A stretch of 64,000 nucleotides of DNA. Origin: Gambelia wislizenii (Eukaryota; Chordata; Lepidosauria; Squamata; Crotaphytidae). Each line of letters starts with the position of its first letter. Position 1 is the first letter of the stretch. Of the stretch, positions 32,680-44,457 are shown one piece after another. A program made the position numbers and the translations under genes. Where the stretch lies: NCBI GenBank assembly GCA_030847615.1, contig JAUMIR010000001.1, positions 34,037,501 through 34,101,500 on the forward strand, in the 5' to 3' direction. Under the pieces are notes generated by a model. The model saw nothing but the letters and a program-made list of their open reading frames with translations. It had not been told where the DNA came from and did not search any database.

Positions 32680-35592
32680 CTGTAAGTCTACTGGAGGCAG
32701 ATTGGTTGTATGGTTCAGATGGGACCAGGCACCATCCTGTTGAAGAACAGGCAATCTGTGTGACTCTTTAAAAGTCCCAAACAACTCAGGCAAAACTCCT
32801 CTGGAATAGTTAGAGGGCAACTTGCCTTTTCTGGAGGCTACCCACTGCCAGTGGCTGCTCTTCCTCCTTTCTCTGATGAGCTTGCTTAGAAATAACTGTC
32901 TTCCATCAGAGAAGGATACAACTGGGCCTGTTCCCCAGAGGTTTCTCAGCGCAACCCCACACTTCTGGATAGGGGCCATGAGCCCTGGTGGATTTTGTGG
33001 CAGGCTAGGGGGTGTGCTGGATTTATTTTATTTCTGCCCTGTATTTATTAACTGACTTGGGCTTCTTTGGAAAAGGGAGAGAAGAAAGCCTGGTCTTGGA
33101 GGCAAATAACTTCAGGGCCTTGTTAGCTGGCTTAAAATATATGAATAACATATTGTTGCGGGGAGGGGTTGGTGAAGGGGACATTGATGCTGTACAGGTT
33201 GATATGGGCCCAGTTTACCCTCTGGGGTCATTTCCAATGCCACTCACAACCCCAAAGAGCCAACTCCTGTACAATTAACACATGTCGAAGTAGTCTGCTA
33301 AACAGGAGGTCTGAAACTGAGTTCTGGTGTATTTTTGTAATGGGAGAAATCTACTTTTACCACCCTCTTACACAAGAAGTAGGTGCGTGCTTCAAATATA
33401 TTTTCAAGGGAGGCCAACCACCCGCTGGAAAAAAATTCAGCAGGTAGTGGCTGGTTTCTTCCTGCTTTCACCACCATGTGAGCCTAATAAAACGAATGTC
33501 ATCTGACCCTGACTGGGCCTGCTCTGGAAGACTTCTCCGGAGAATGTGGATTACAGCTCACAGTCGATCTGTTAGATTTGCAAAAATGGATTCAAACTGA
33601 AGGCCTGTGGGGCTCCCCAAGGTTTGGTTTTAAGGTCGTTAGGCTGCCGAATTAAGGTGGCTGGACCCCTGGCATACTCCCTCCAACAGAAGCCCTTTCC
33701 CTCACCTTCCTGGGCAATTCTAGGCATGGTAGCATAGAAAGCAAGCCAGTGAATAGATGAACTTGTACGACTTCCCTGAAGGTACCTCGACTGTGTTGGG
33801 AACCCCTGGAGTTTGATTCAATTACTCAAGTAACCCACAAAATACTGAGGAGTGACAGAAGCTTAGAAGAGATTGAGGACGGGACTGGAGGAAGAGGAGA
33901 AAGCAAGCAACCCCTTTTTCCTTCCTCGCTGCCCCCCCCCATCAACCTGGGGCGATAATTGCTCCATTGATAATCTGGCCTTTATAAGTGCCCTAAGTGT
34001 TTACACCCAAGCAACAACATGGTCCTGTCCATGATTATTTGTCCCACGGTGTTCACTGGGGTTTATTCCCATAAACGCGTGTGTAGGATTGCAATGAAAA
34101 TGTGTTTAGAGCAGAGCACAGTCTTAAACCGATGTAGCTGGCTGTTACAAACCTAACACCAGCTTGGGCTGTCTGAATTTGAAAAGAGGGGGGTGTACCA
34201 GTATAGGTGCGAGCCTATGCGCACTTACTTAGGACTAAATCCCATAGAACTCACTAGGGCTTATTCGAAGTAAGATTGCACCAAAAGTTCACAGGTATGG
34301 GTATTTAAAAACCCACATCCCGAAAGGATTTCAGTCTCATAATGCCTTTAAAGGGGTTAAAGTCAGTTTAAAGCCAAGTCGTCTGGGTTTTTGGTTTTTT
34401 AAAAATGATTACTGGCGAATCTTTTTCTTTTGTAGTGGAGAAATTCGGTTGGATTGCAGTCCAGGGTTCGGGCAGAAGCACAGGCCTACTCAAACGTAAG
34501 CCCTATATGGTTCAAAGGAGTTTACATCCCCAGTAAACCTACACAGGATTGCAGCCCGACCCTGTCATTGTGGGGGTCAAATACATGGCAACTTCTACAC
34601 CGTTTTCTACGTGGTCATCAGCCTTGTGTGTCGGAACTGGGCGTTTCTAGCAGCTATAGTTTCCTGTTTTACATACGGACTGCAGACCTGACCATTGTCC
34701 ATCAAGATCTGACTGCTCCCAATTAAAATACAGCCCCCGTTCCTCCCCCCCCCCACCAGGCCCAAAGATTAATCACCTGGCAAGGTACCACTAAGCTGCG
34801 ATCCTATGCACATTTACCTGGGAGTAAGTCCCATCGGACTAAGTGGGGCTTAGTTCTGAGTAGACATGCATAGGATTACCCTAAAACTTCGCACACATGG
34901 GGATTTGTACTCGAACATTCACTAGGAGACGTAGAAAGTGTGCTTCTTCTGGGAAGTGGCCTACGTAGACCAGAGGTGTTGATGGCAACCAGTTGAGGGC
35001 TCCCAAACGGCAGATTCTATTGTAGCGCAGAATTATTGTAACAGGGAAACTAGCGATCAGTTTGGGGCTCCTTAAAGTTTTGGCCTCCGGGAAAAGACGA
35101 GGGTATACAGTACTGGTTTGTCTTCGGGTTACCATCTCCGTAAGGGTGGGAACGGAGGTAATACCTCCAGTTCTCATTTACAAAGCGATCGCGTTACCAG
35201 CCCGGGCCATGGAGCCAATTTTGGAGTAAGTAGTTGGTGAGGTGACTGAGCGGATTTACAGGCTATATGTAACCTTCGTTCGATTAGATCCAGTTTGGAG
35301 TTCGAAAACGGATTCGGTGAAGCCAGTTCCATAAATAGACTTGGTTTTTCTTTTCTTTTCTAGAGAAGGCTCTGTTCAGTCCAAGTCTAAGAAGTAAAAA
35401 GGAGAATAACTAGAGGAGGAGAAATAGTACCCTATTCAGTCGTCTCAAGGATTTGGACAATCGAAAGTTATCCACCCATAAGTAACTGCAGGATCCCTTG
35501 AACAGGGAAGTCGCTTACAATCTAATCTTCATTTCCCACACAGGTGCAGGCAATTTCTCAGCATTTTCCTTGACAATAGTTTTCCCTTAGTC
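32680..35592. other. Intron, mostly unassigned
   Basis: Several units of the short palindromic repeat occur (34200-34290, 34490-34555, 34795-34878, with gggagtaagtcccatcgg and gtagacatgcataggatt). 33950-34015 (gcgataattgctccattg, ataatctggcctttataag) is repeat-poor and AT-rich. No gene. Confidence 0.4.
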
Positions 35593-35595
35593 TTA

Positions 35596-35830
35596 GGGAG
35601 CATCTATACTATATACTATACTATACTAAAATAATGCAGTTTGACACCACTTTAACTGCCATGGCTCCATGCTACAGAATCCTGGGATTTGTAGTTTTGT
35701 GAGGCACCCGCATTCTGGCAGAGAAGGCTTAAAGACCTTGTAAAACTACAACTCCCGGGATTCCATGGGATGGAGCTACATCACTTAAAGTGGTGTCAAA
35801 CTGTCTTATTTGAACACTGTAAATGAACCC
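35596..35830. mobile_element. PIF/Harbinger-like MITE
   Basis: Palindromic arms (tgacaccactttaactgcca, gtagttttgtgaggc, and complements). It is flanked by the 3-bp duplication TTA (35593-35595 and 35831-35833), which supports the PIF/Harbinger class. Confidence 0.78.
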
Positions 35831-36060
35831 TTAGTAAGAACGGAAGACGGACAGTCGAGTTTGATCATTCACTAGATCATCTAGACTCTCTAGCCAGAGG
35901 TTGACGCCCTTCATAGGCCTATTGGAAAGTTCACGAATGGACAAAAGGTTCGCCAGCACCCATGAACCCCCAGAAAATGGAAACAGGCCTGAACACATTT
36001 CTGTTTCTTCGGAAGTGAGCGTTCAGTAATCAGAAGTGAGGTTTAGGATCAGGAGACTAA

Positions 36061-36266
36061 GGCTGCTGCCGCACTGCAGAAATAATGCAGTTTGAAAGAG
36101 AGAACTATCAGGGCTCCATCCTATGGAATCCTGGGAGTTGTAGTTAATTGTGGCACCAAAGCTCTCTGACAAAGAAAGCTAAATATCTCACAAAACTACA
36201 CATTCCAGGATTCCATAGCATTGAGCCATGGCAGTTAAAGCCGTGTCAAACAGTGTGGCAGCAGCC
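36061..36266. mobile_element. PIF/Harbinger-like MITE
   Basis: Starts ggctgctgccgcactgcag and ends cagtgtggcagcagcc, with the family arms in between. Left flank TAA; the right flank is not a clean match. Confidence 0.75.
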
Positions 36267-36929
36267 CTGGAATTTACTCCCATCAAAGTCAAATGGGTTC
36301 ATTTGTTGTCAAAAGGCTTGATTCTAAACTCGGTTGGGAAATCGGAGGAAATTACTCAGTCCCACTTAGTTCGGTAATTTCCGTAAGGGTAAAGCATAGT
36401 AAGCCAAAGGGACGCGTTTGCTCGGGAGCAAGCCATCCTGAAAACTTCTTTCGGAGCAGACGGTGCACAAAACTGAGTTCACATCGTAAACCATGGGTCT
36501 TGCTTCCAAACAAAAGGGGGTGTCTATTTAAATACCCTTGTTTCAAAAAAGTGGGTAGTAGTAGAGGACAATTACAACAAGGACTGCAGTCTGTGCCACA
36601 GTTTCACTCACGATCAAGGCCGTCCCATGGCATTTTGCTGTCTGAGGCCTTGCTCCCAAATCGGGGCAACATAGTAGCCAAAGTCATTCAAGGTTATTTT
36701 AGCACCTGGGATACAAAATCCCACCAGAATCTCGCCCAGTAAAAATCAGCAATCACCGAGTGAACGACTAAAAAATCGAAGCCTTTTTCGTTAGGACCAA
36801 ATATTCTGCCTGAGGCAGCTGCCTCATTACATCTAGTCGTAGGACCGACCCTACTTCGAGGTGTCAATCGCAGTGTCGCTAAAGTAGTCACGGCATCAAA
36901 GTGAATTCCAGGGATGGTAGCAAAATGAA
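36267..36929. other. Intron, unassigned
   Basis: Open frame 36293-36742 (149 codons) has no recognisable motif and composition like its surroundings. Confidence 0.35.
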
Positions 36930-37262
36930 GGCATTAAGAATTCTACCCCCACCCCCGCATGAAATTTTCCATCACTCCCCAAATTTCTAACATTGCAGTA
37001 GGGTAAAACTTCACTGCAGCGTTTAGAAACACAGCTTAGGCATTCTAAGAAAAGGAGCAACGTTAACTTTAACAAGGGAAAGCGAACGCAGCAACCGTAA
37101 TATTTTTAAGTGGGCATGTTTTCAGTGTCTCACTTTTTGCAATATAACTTGGTGACCGATGCGGTTTCATGGGAGGAGGGAAGAATTCTTATTTGGGGGA
37201 AATGCCCTCATTTCACCTGTCCGCGCCACACCACTGGGGAATCAGGCGCCTGTCCTTGGTTT
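36930..37262. repeat. Palindromic repeat family 2
   Basis: ctccccaaatttctaacatt, cagcttaggcattctaag, ttcttatttgggggaaatgc and an end block that recurs at 38389-38462. Confidence 0.55.
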
Positions 37263-38388
37263 TAACGTCGTTGGACTTGAATTTAACGTCAACCAGAACT
37301 AGGCATCTCAAAACTTTCGGTTTAACTGGTTTTTAAAACGAGTTCTAAGGGGTTCCATTCTTGTAAATGCACCGATACCCGCAGCCAGAGGCATGCAATG
37401 CAGTTTGGATACGCGTCTATCGCGGAATCGTTATTTAAGTAAGTTGAGAACAATCCGCTCCTGGCTGTGTCCAAAAGCCTACAGCATCTCAACTGAGAAA
37501 GAATTGAACCTTAGAGAGTGGAAAGTTATGTACTTGTAGTACAACTCCCAGAATCCCCCAGCTAATACGACCACTGGATTCTGGGCGTTGCCATATTTAA
37601 AAATGTTAAGTCCCCGTGTTCTGGAACTGCTTAATGGTAGTGATTTACAGCGGGTGGCTGTGAGCCTAGAATGATCTTCATGTCAGATCTTCCCTCTGTC
37701 ATAATTCACTGGGTGGTCTTAACCAACCCGAAACTCCCCCCTCGCCTGCACCCCCCCGCCTACCTCCCCCACCCCCATTTTGCAGCAAGGTGATAATAAT
37801 GTTGATCTCCATTCCAGGATTGTTAGATGCCTGAACGAATGGGACTAAAGTGCTGAGCAAAGGACTAACCGTGAAGTCTTGGCATAGGTGTTCTAGACAC
37901 TCTCTCTGCACGACGGATTTTCCCAACCCAGCCGTCCTGTCGTTTTCAAAGGAGCTGACACTAGTAGTAGCCTTTTGCCCCGCGCAAAATCTAGCCACAG
38001 GATGAGATCCATGACATAAATGACACTGGAAAGTCGGCAGGGGGGGGCATGAAAGGGGGGGCATGAAAAGCCAGAACCCTAAGTAGGTGTTCTTGGTAGG
38101 AAGCCTCACTGACACAGCAATGGCCCAATTGTGATAAGGACTGTTGCTGAAAAAAAAAATGTCCTGCAACAGAAAAGGGGGTTTACTTCCTTGCTGTTAC
38201 AAGCCTCTAGATGTGCAGGGCAGTTGGAATAGTAGAGCGAACTTGCTAGTGATCTGCCAGCCATTGGGAGTGACGAACTGCAATTGGAAAAGGTCACAAG
38301 AGAGAGGCCAGAGCAGTGTTTCTGGTTTCCTCTCCCCCAACGTGTGCAAATAGCTTTTACTTTCAGTTCTAGTAGCAGTCGCCTCCTT
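37263..38388. other. Intron, unassigned
   Basis: No gene. Poly-C and poly-G runs and short frames without motifs. Confidence 0.35.
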
Positions 38389-38462
38389 TGGGGAAAATGC
38401 CCTTATTTCACCTGTCCCCCCGCGCCACACCACTGGTGAATCAGACGCCTGTCCTTGGTTTC
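38389..38462. repeat. Copy of the end of repeat family 2
   Basis: Repeats 37192-37262: atttcacctgtcc, gcgccacaccactgg, gaatcag and cgcctgtccttggttt. About 1.2 kb from the first copy. Confidence 0.75.
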
Positions 38463-38986
38463 TTTCAGTCTTGTAGAACCCAGAAGTCTAAGCGTTTGGT
38501 GGTGACTTAAGCTTGGCAGGCAAGGATACAAGGAGAGCCTGGTGAAACATTTTGTGTCTGTCTGATGAAGCAAATTCTCCACAGCTCAAACTCGGCAGGA
38601 TTTCTTTTTTTTGGGGGGGGGGAGGGGGATGGTCCATCTTCTGGGTGACACAAGATTCTTTGGCTGCCTTTTTGTGCACACTTACATAGGGCTCGATCCC
38701 AATGAAGTGGGAATGTTTTCTGAATAAACCTGGTGTGGACATAGTCATTATTCTGTCCCCCTCCCCCATGAAACCTGTTTCCAGTGTTCACCTCTCAATC
38801 TTACTTTTCAACTCAATGGGCAGGTGGTGTTGGTGGTGAAATCTGACTTCAGTTTCTTAGAAAGGGTGCCTTCCCTCTTAAAGTCACCAATCAAGGTGGC
38901 GATGCATATTTTATGATTAAAATATCAAGACGTCATGCTAAGTGTTTTTAAGCGGCAACCTGATGAGTCCATCAAGATGACACATA
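38463..38986. other. Intron, unassigned
   Basis: No gene or clear repeat. Confidence 0.35.
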
Positions 38987-39210
38987 GGGTGCATCTGCAC
39001 TGCAGAAACAATCCAGTTTGACATAGTTTTTAACTGCCATGGCTCAGTGCTATGGAATTCTGGGATCTGTAGTTTTGTGAGATATTTAGCCTTCTCTGTC
39101 AGAGAGCTCTGGTTCCACAACAAACTACAATTCCCAGGATTCCATAGCACTTGAGCCATTGCAGTTAAAGCAGTGTCAAACTGGATTGTTTCTGCAGTGT
39201 AGATGCAGCC
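38987..39210. mobile_element. PIF/Harbinger-like MITE
   Basis: The best-preserved palindrome: gggtgcatctgcactgcag at the left and ctgcagtgtagatgcagcc at the right. Flanked by ATA on both sides (38984-38986 and 39211-39213). Confidence 0.8.
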
Positions 39211-39269
39211 ATAGCATGGGATCCATCTTATCTGTGCTTACTTCAGAGGTGTGTTACTTTTTTTCCCTT

Positions 39270-39332
39270 TTTTCTTTTTTCCCTTCTTCTTTCTTTCTTT
39301 CTTTTTTTGTGTGTGTGTGTGTGGGGGGGGGG
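39270..39332. repeat. Pyrimidine tract with (GT)n and poly-G
   Basis: Low-complexity run with ctttctttcttt followed by gtgtgtgtgtgtg and poly-G. Confidence 0.85.
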
Positions 39333-39349
39333 AATTGCAGGTCCTCAGA

Positions 39350-39730
39350 TCCCGCAGCCAACATGGCCAGTGGATGTGCTGTCTGGGAGATTTGGTGGTG
39401 ACAAAATGAGAATGTTGGCCTGGGAAGTTAGAATTATGTCATCCTCCCTCCTGTGAAATTTTCTTTCAGTCCTGAAATTTCTAGGATTGCAGTGTCTTAA
39501 AGCTTCAGCTAGGCATATAGAAATACAGCCTAGGCATCTAAAGAAAAGAGACAGAATAAGTTTTCTATCAAGGGACTGCAAACACAGAAAATATAAGACT
39601 TCCAGGGGTGAACTATTTTCAAGGTCTCACTTGATGCAAAGCTAGAAATTTGGGGACTGAAAGAAAACATCATGGAGTGGGGCAGCATTCCATATGTGAA
39701 GGGCAATGCCCCAGTAAGGACCTCCCCTGG
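39350..39730. repeat. Palindromic repeat family 2, best copy
   Basis: Left arm ttttctttcagtcctgaaat (39459-39478) and right arm atttggggactgaaagaaaa (39648-39667) are inverted copies. The interior is ctaggcatctaaagaaaag, with gggactgcaaacacag. Confidence 0.6.
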
Positions 39731-39766
39731 CTTATTCAGAAGTAAGTCTCACTGCTTTCCATGGAG

Positions 39767-40200
39767 CTACTGTTGGGGTATATGAGCTTAAAAATAATAA
39801 AAAAAAAATCATTAAAGGTTTGCAAGCCCTTTGGGAAGTTTTCTTCAAAGTTAAAATGGTCAGGGATTAACTTCTAGTATAGCAGGGTGACAGAGACTGG
39901 AAACAGGACAGAACTCAATTAGTAAAGTACTCAGTACTCAAGCTGCTTAAGAACAAAAGAAAAGAAACAACTTCTTCTTGAAAGAACACTTAAGCATTTA
40001 CTAATGTCTTTTGAATCTACATATGTATGAGAAGCTACATTCTAGCTGACTAGGGATTTAGGTTAGGATAGATATTGTGACTCACCAATCCATTGAGATG
40101 TGGGGGGGATAGGTAAGGCAGCCATCTCTACAGGATCATGGGTGGATGCTTCCTTATTCCTTGGAGAACACATGAAGAGTAATAAAACTTTGAAACCACA
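39767..40200 (+). repeat. LTR-like fragment, family D (plus)
   Basis: Starts TGTTGGGGTATATGAGC. It shares gccctttgggaagttttctt, caaagttaaaa and gggattaacttctagta with the complement of 43405-43572. The 3' part contains aataaaact near 40180. No coding region is attached. Confidence 0.6.
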
Positions 40201-40227
40201 GGGTCAGTAGACCTGGGTCACATAGAA

Positions 40228-42133
40228 TCATAGAATTATAGAGTTGGAAGAGACTACAAGGGCCATCCAGTCCAACCTCCAGCCATGCAGGAATACATAA
40301 TCAAAGCATCCCTGACAGATGGCCATCCAGCCTCTGTTTAAAGACCTCCAAGGAAGGAGACCCCACCACATTCCAAGGGAATGTGTTCCACTGCTGAACA
40401 GCTCTGTCAGAAAGTTCCTCCTAATGTTGAGGTGGAATCTCTGTTCCTGGAGCTTGCATCCCTTGTTCCATGTTCTAGTCTCTGGAGCAGCAGAAAGCAA
40501 GCTTGCTCCATCCTCATTGTGACACCCCGTCAAATACTTAAACAGGGCTATCATATTGCACCTTAACCATCTTTTTTGCAGGCTAAACATACACAGCCCC
40601 CTAAGTCTTTCCTCATAAGGAAAGGTTTCCAGACCTTTCACCATTTTAGTCACCCTCCTCTGGACACGCTCCAATTTGTCAATATCATTTTTAAATTGTG
40701 GTGCCCAGAACTGGACACAGTATACTAGGTGAGGCCTGACCAAGGTAGAACAGAGCAGCACTATTACTTCCCTTGATCTAGACACTATACTTCTATTGAT
40801 GCAGCCCAAAATTGCATTGGCCTTTTTAGCTGCCACATCACACTGTTGACTCATGTTCAACTTGTGGTCTACTAGCACTCCTAGATCCCTTTCGCACGTA
40901 GTCTCATTCAGCCAGGTCTCCCCCATCCTATATCTATGCATTTCATTTTTTCACCCTAAGTGCAGTACTTTACATTTCTCCGTATTGAATTTCATTTTGT
41001 TAGCTTTGGCCCAGCTCTCCAGTCTATCCAGGTCATTTTGAATTTTGATCCTGTCCTCTAGGGTATTAGCTACTCCTCCTAATTTGGTGTTATATGCAAA
41101 TTTGAGAAGTATGCCCTTTATTCCCTCATCCAAGTCATTGATAAAGATGTTGAACAGCACTGGGCCCAGGACAGAACCCTGTGGTACCCCACTGGTCACA
41201 TCTTTCCAAGACGAAGAAGAGCCACTGCTGAGCACCCTTTGGGTTCGGCCGGTCAACCAGTTACAAATCCATTTAACAGTTAACTTGTCTAGCCCACATT
41301 TTAAAAGCTCCTTTGCAAGAATTTCATGGGGAACCTTGTCAAAGGCCTTTCTGAAAACAAGGTATGTGATATCCACAACGTTCCCTTCATCTACCAAGCT
41401 GGTAATTTTATCCAAAAAAGAAATCAGATTAGTCTGGCATTACTTGTTTCTCTGAAACCCATGTTGACTTTTTCATAGAATCACAGAATTGTAGAGTTGG
41501 AAGAGACCACGAGGGCCATCCAGTCCAACCCCCTGGCACACAGGAAATCACGATCAAAGCATCCCCTACAGATGGCCCTCCAGCCTCTGTTTAAAGACCT
41601 CCAAGAAAGGAGATCCCACCATGCTCCGAGGAAGTGTGTTCCACTGTGATTATGGCATTGTTTTCCAAATGTTCACAGACTCTTTGTTTAATGATCTGCT
41701 CTAGAATCTTCCCTGGTATTGATGTCATACTAACTGGATGATAATTGTTGGGATCCTCCTTTTCCCCCTTCTTGAAGATGGGGATGTTTGCCCTCCCCCA
41801 GTCTGCTGGGACTTCTCCTGTTCTCGAGGAGGTCTCAAAGATTATTGCCAATGGCTCTGAGATTACATTTGCCAGCTCTTTTAATATCCTTGGATGTAGT
41901 TCATCTGGTCCTGGAGATTTAAATTCATTTAGATTAAGAAGGTATTCCTGTACTACCTCTTTGCTTATTCTGTGCTGGATTTCCCCTATTGTGTCCTCTG
42001 TTCCATTATCCTCAGGTTGGTCACCCTTTTCCTTTTCTGAAAACACTGAGGCAAAGAAGGTGTTGAGTAATTCTGCCCTTTCTCTGTCCCCTGTTCGCAT
42101 TTTGCCATCTTCTCCACGTAGTGGCCCTACCAT
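40228..42133 (-). pseudogene. CR1 reverse transcriptase remnant
   Basis: Target-primed reverse transcriptase of CR1. Frame 41591-42133 has YHPVSMTSIPGKILEQIIKQ. Frame 40951-41415 has [16 protein letters not shown] (normally YLDF), [17 protein letters not shown] and FAYNTKLGG (normally FADDTKL). Frame 40228-40941 carries the C-terminal region (ERDLGVLVDHKLNMSQQC and VRPHLVYCVQFWAP). Both Asp motifs are lost, and a second CR1 copy and stops split the gene, so it is dead. Confidence 0.9.
41476..41648 (-). mobile_element. CR1 3' fragment nested in the CR1
   Basis: catagaatcacagaattgta, gagttggaagagaccacg and ccagcctctgtttaaagacc form a second CR1 3' end inside the RT frame of the first, followed at once by the older sequence gattatggcattgttttcc. 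Confidence 0.88.
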
Positions 42134-42236
42134 TTCCTACTTCCTTTTTGCTGCAGACATACCCCCCAAACCCCTTTTAATTGTTCGTAACCTCTCTAGC
42201 GAGCCTGAGCTGGTTCTGCACTTTAGCTTTTCTGAC

Positions 42237-43200
42237 TTAACTCCTACACATGTTTGCTATCTGTTTGAATTCTTCTTTAGTGATTTCCCCCCTTTTCCAT
42301 TTCCTATACATGTTCCATTTAAAACCTAGCTCCGGTAAAGGTTCTTTAGTCATCCATCTTGGTTTCTTGAGACACCTCCCATTTTTCTTCCTCGTTGGTG
42401 CTGTTTGAAATTGTGCCTTAAGTATCTCCCTTTTGAGAAAGTCCCATCCATCTTGAAGTCTCTTCTCTTTTAGCATTCCTGACCATGGGATCACCCCCAG
42501 TATTTCCCTGAGTTTATTGAAATCAGCTCTCCTAAAGTCAAGAATGTGTGTCTGACTATGCCTCGCTTCTCCTTTCCATTGTATAACAAACTCCAGGAGA
42601 ACATGATCACTCTCACCTAAGGATCCCACCACTTGCACCCCATTAACCAGGTCATCCCTGTTGGTTAGGATTAGATCTAAAATAGCTGACCCCCTTGTTG
42701 CCTCTTCCACCTTTTGGACCATGAAATTGTCTTCCAGGCAAGTCAGGAATTTGCTAGACCTTGAAGTTTTGGCTGAGTTAGATTGCCAGCAAATATCAGG
42801 ATAGTTGAAGTCCCCCATCACTACTACATCTCTCCTTTCTGCATGTGTGTTCATCTGTTCTAGAAAGGCATCATCCAATTCCTCCGTCTGCCTTGGGGGT
42901 CTGTAGTAGAGTACCACAATAACATTCCTGCTGTTTCCCTCCCCTTTAATTTTTATCCAGACGCTCTCCACTTGGCTTCCAGTATTGATGTCATGGATCT
43001 CTTCACTGGTGTAAATATTCCTGACATATAATGCTATTCCTCCTCCTTTCCTGATTGGCCTGTTTCTCTTATATATGTTATACCCCTCTATTCCTACATT
43101 CCAATCATGAAACTCATCCCACCAGTTTTCAGTAATGCCTATTATATCATATTTGCTTTGTTTGCTAGGAGTTCAAGTTCATCTTGCTTATTTCTCATGT
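42237..43200 (-). pseudogene. CR1 apurinic-type endonuclease remnant
   Basis: Frame 42237-42971 reads VVVMGDFNYPDICWQ (GDFN), ILDLILTNRDDLVNGV and GESDHVLLEF (SDH), the conserved AP-endonuclease motifs. The upstream part (EGYNIYKRNRPIRKGGGIAL, with TENWWDE) continues to about 43200 past a stop. The domain nicks target DNA. The catalytic motifs look intact but the frame is broken before them. Confidence 0.88.
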
Positions 43201-43255
43201 TCTGTGCATTAGTGTAGAGACATCTAAGACCATGTGTTCCCTTTACTTGTTGCCT

Positions 43256-43572
43256 GTATGACACTATGACCATCTAGCTTGGCTATGGCTGAGATACAAG
43301 CCAAGCCCACTAAGGATAGTGTAAGGAGAAGGGGAGGAACTCTTTTAAATGTAGGTCCCTAAAAAACTTCCTAAGACTTGCTTTGCTCTACTAGCAAGCA
43401 AGGGGGGGGGGGTCAGGAACAACTGAGTCTTGTCCCATTTCCAGTTTTTGTCACTCTGCTTTACTAGAAGTTAATCCCCCACCGTTTTAACTTTGAAGAA
43501 AACTTCCCAAAGGGCTTGTATCCTGGGACCTTTAGTGAAGCTTTAATTTTTACGCTCATAAACCCCAACAAT
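43256..43572 (-). repeat. LTR-like fragment, family D (minus)
   Basis: Ends ataaaccccaaca (complement of TGTTGGGG). Inverted relative to 39767-40200. Confidence 0.6.
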
Positions 43573-43588
43573 AACTACCTTTAGGATT

Positions 43589-44130
43589 GGCTGCCATGGT
43601 CTATCAGTAGAAATCCCAGTGTTTTCTCTAAACTGAGATGCAGATTCAATTGCAAAAATAATAACATTGGTATATAGGTAGCAGAGTAAAAATAGGCAAG
43701 CATTCAGTGGAAGGTTTTCTATAGATCAACAACTAAGCCAGCCTAACAGCCCCACTTTCACACAGTCTAACAAACAATAAAACAAGCTTCAGTCTTCTTA
43801 AAGTATATAAAAAGAAGTTTACTTACAACAATATCTTGTGCATGGATACACAAGTACATCAACTTGAGATATTCAGAGAGAGAAGTAAAAAATAGGAGTT
43901 CTACATCCTATGGACCCATAGTAAAAGAAAAGTGTGTATGTGCCCGCATAGATGTCTCAGGAGGAATGGCATCAGAGCCAGAGCCCAAACAAAAGATCAA
44001 AACATTTGCTATGTAGCAGGAAGATAGGCCATAAAAATCTAACAAACAGGAAGTTTTCCCACCCTTTACATGCCGTTTAACTCTTGAACTAACATGGTCC
44101 TCATGTATGCTAGGTTTCAATATCCCAACA
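43589..44130 (-). repeat. Solo-like copia LTR
   Basis: Ends caatatcccaaca (complement of TGTTGGGATA), followed by gattctcactcc, which looks like a polypurine tract complement. Shares cttcttaaagtatataaaaa and gtttacttac with the LTR at 49597-50132. No pol joins it: a SINE and a CR1 fragment follow. It is therefore a solo LTR or the end of a broken copy. Confidence 0.65.
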
Positions 44131-44244
44131 GATTCTCACTCCGGAACTGCCATTAATTTAATTACTTTTTTCATATTCTCTAAAAAATTCAGGACAGATG
44201 GTGAATGATGTTGCAAACCACCCACAGGGCTTCTTGTGTGGTGA
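44131..44244. other. Unassigned
   Basis: Possible 3' untranslated remnant of a copia element. Confidence 0.3.
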
Positions 44245-44428
44245 TGGTGGTGTGCTTTCAAGTGGTTTCTGACTTACAGTGACCCTAAGATGAACGTATC
44301 ATGTGGTTTTCTGAGGCCGAGAATGTGTGACTTGCCCAAGGCTAGTCAGTGGGTTTTCATGGCTGAGAGGGGATTTGAAACCTGGTCTCCACAGTCGTAG
44401 GCCAATATTCAAACCACTAATGCTGGTT
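44245..44428 (-). repeat. tRNA-derived SINE
   Basis: Reversed: tttctgacttacagtgaccc, taagatgaacgtatcatg, gtgacttgcccaaggctag, gggatttgaaacctggtctc. Confidence 0.82.
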
Positions 44429-44457
44429 ATATGGCACATATTTCCATATAACTGCCC

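Larger units (their letters stand above)
40222..43255 (-). mobile_element. CR1 LINE, 5'-truncated, about 3 kb
   Basis: A minus-strand CR1 with the (ATTCTATGAT)-like 3' terminus at 40222, then RT and endonuclease running to about 43255. ORF1 and the 5' UTR are missing. It is interrupted by a second CR1 fragment at 41476-41648. Inverted LTR-like fragments of family D flank it on both sides. All catalytic RT aspartates visible are substituted. Confidence 0.92.

Noticed and set aside
36293..36742. 149-codon frame in the SIX2 intron
   Set aside because: No known motif, no supporting splice or promoter signs, and base composition like its surroundings.
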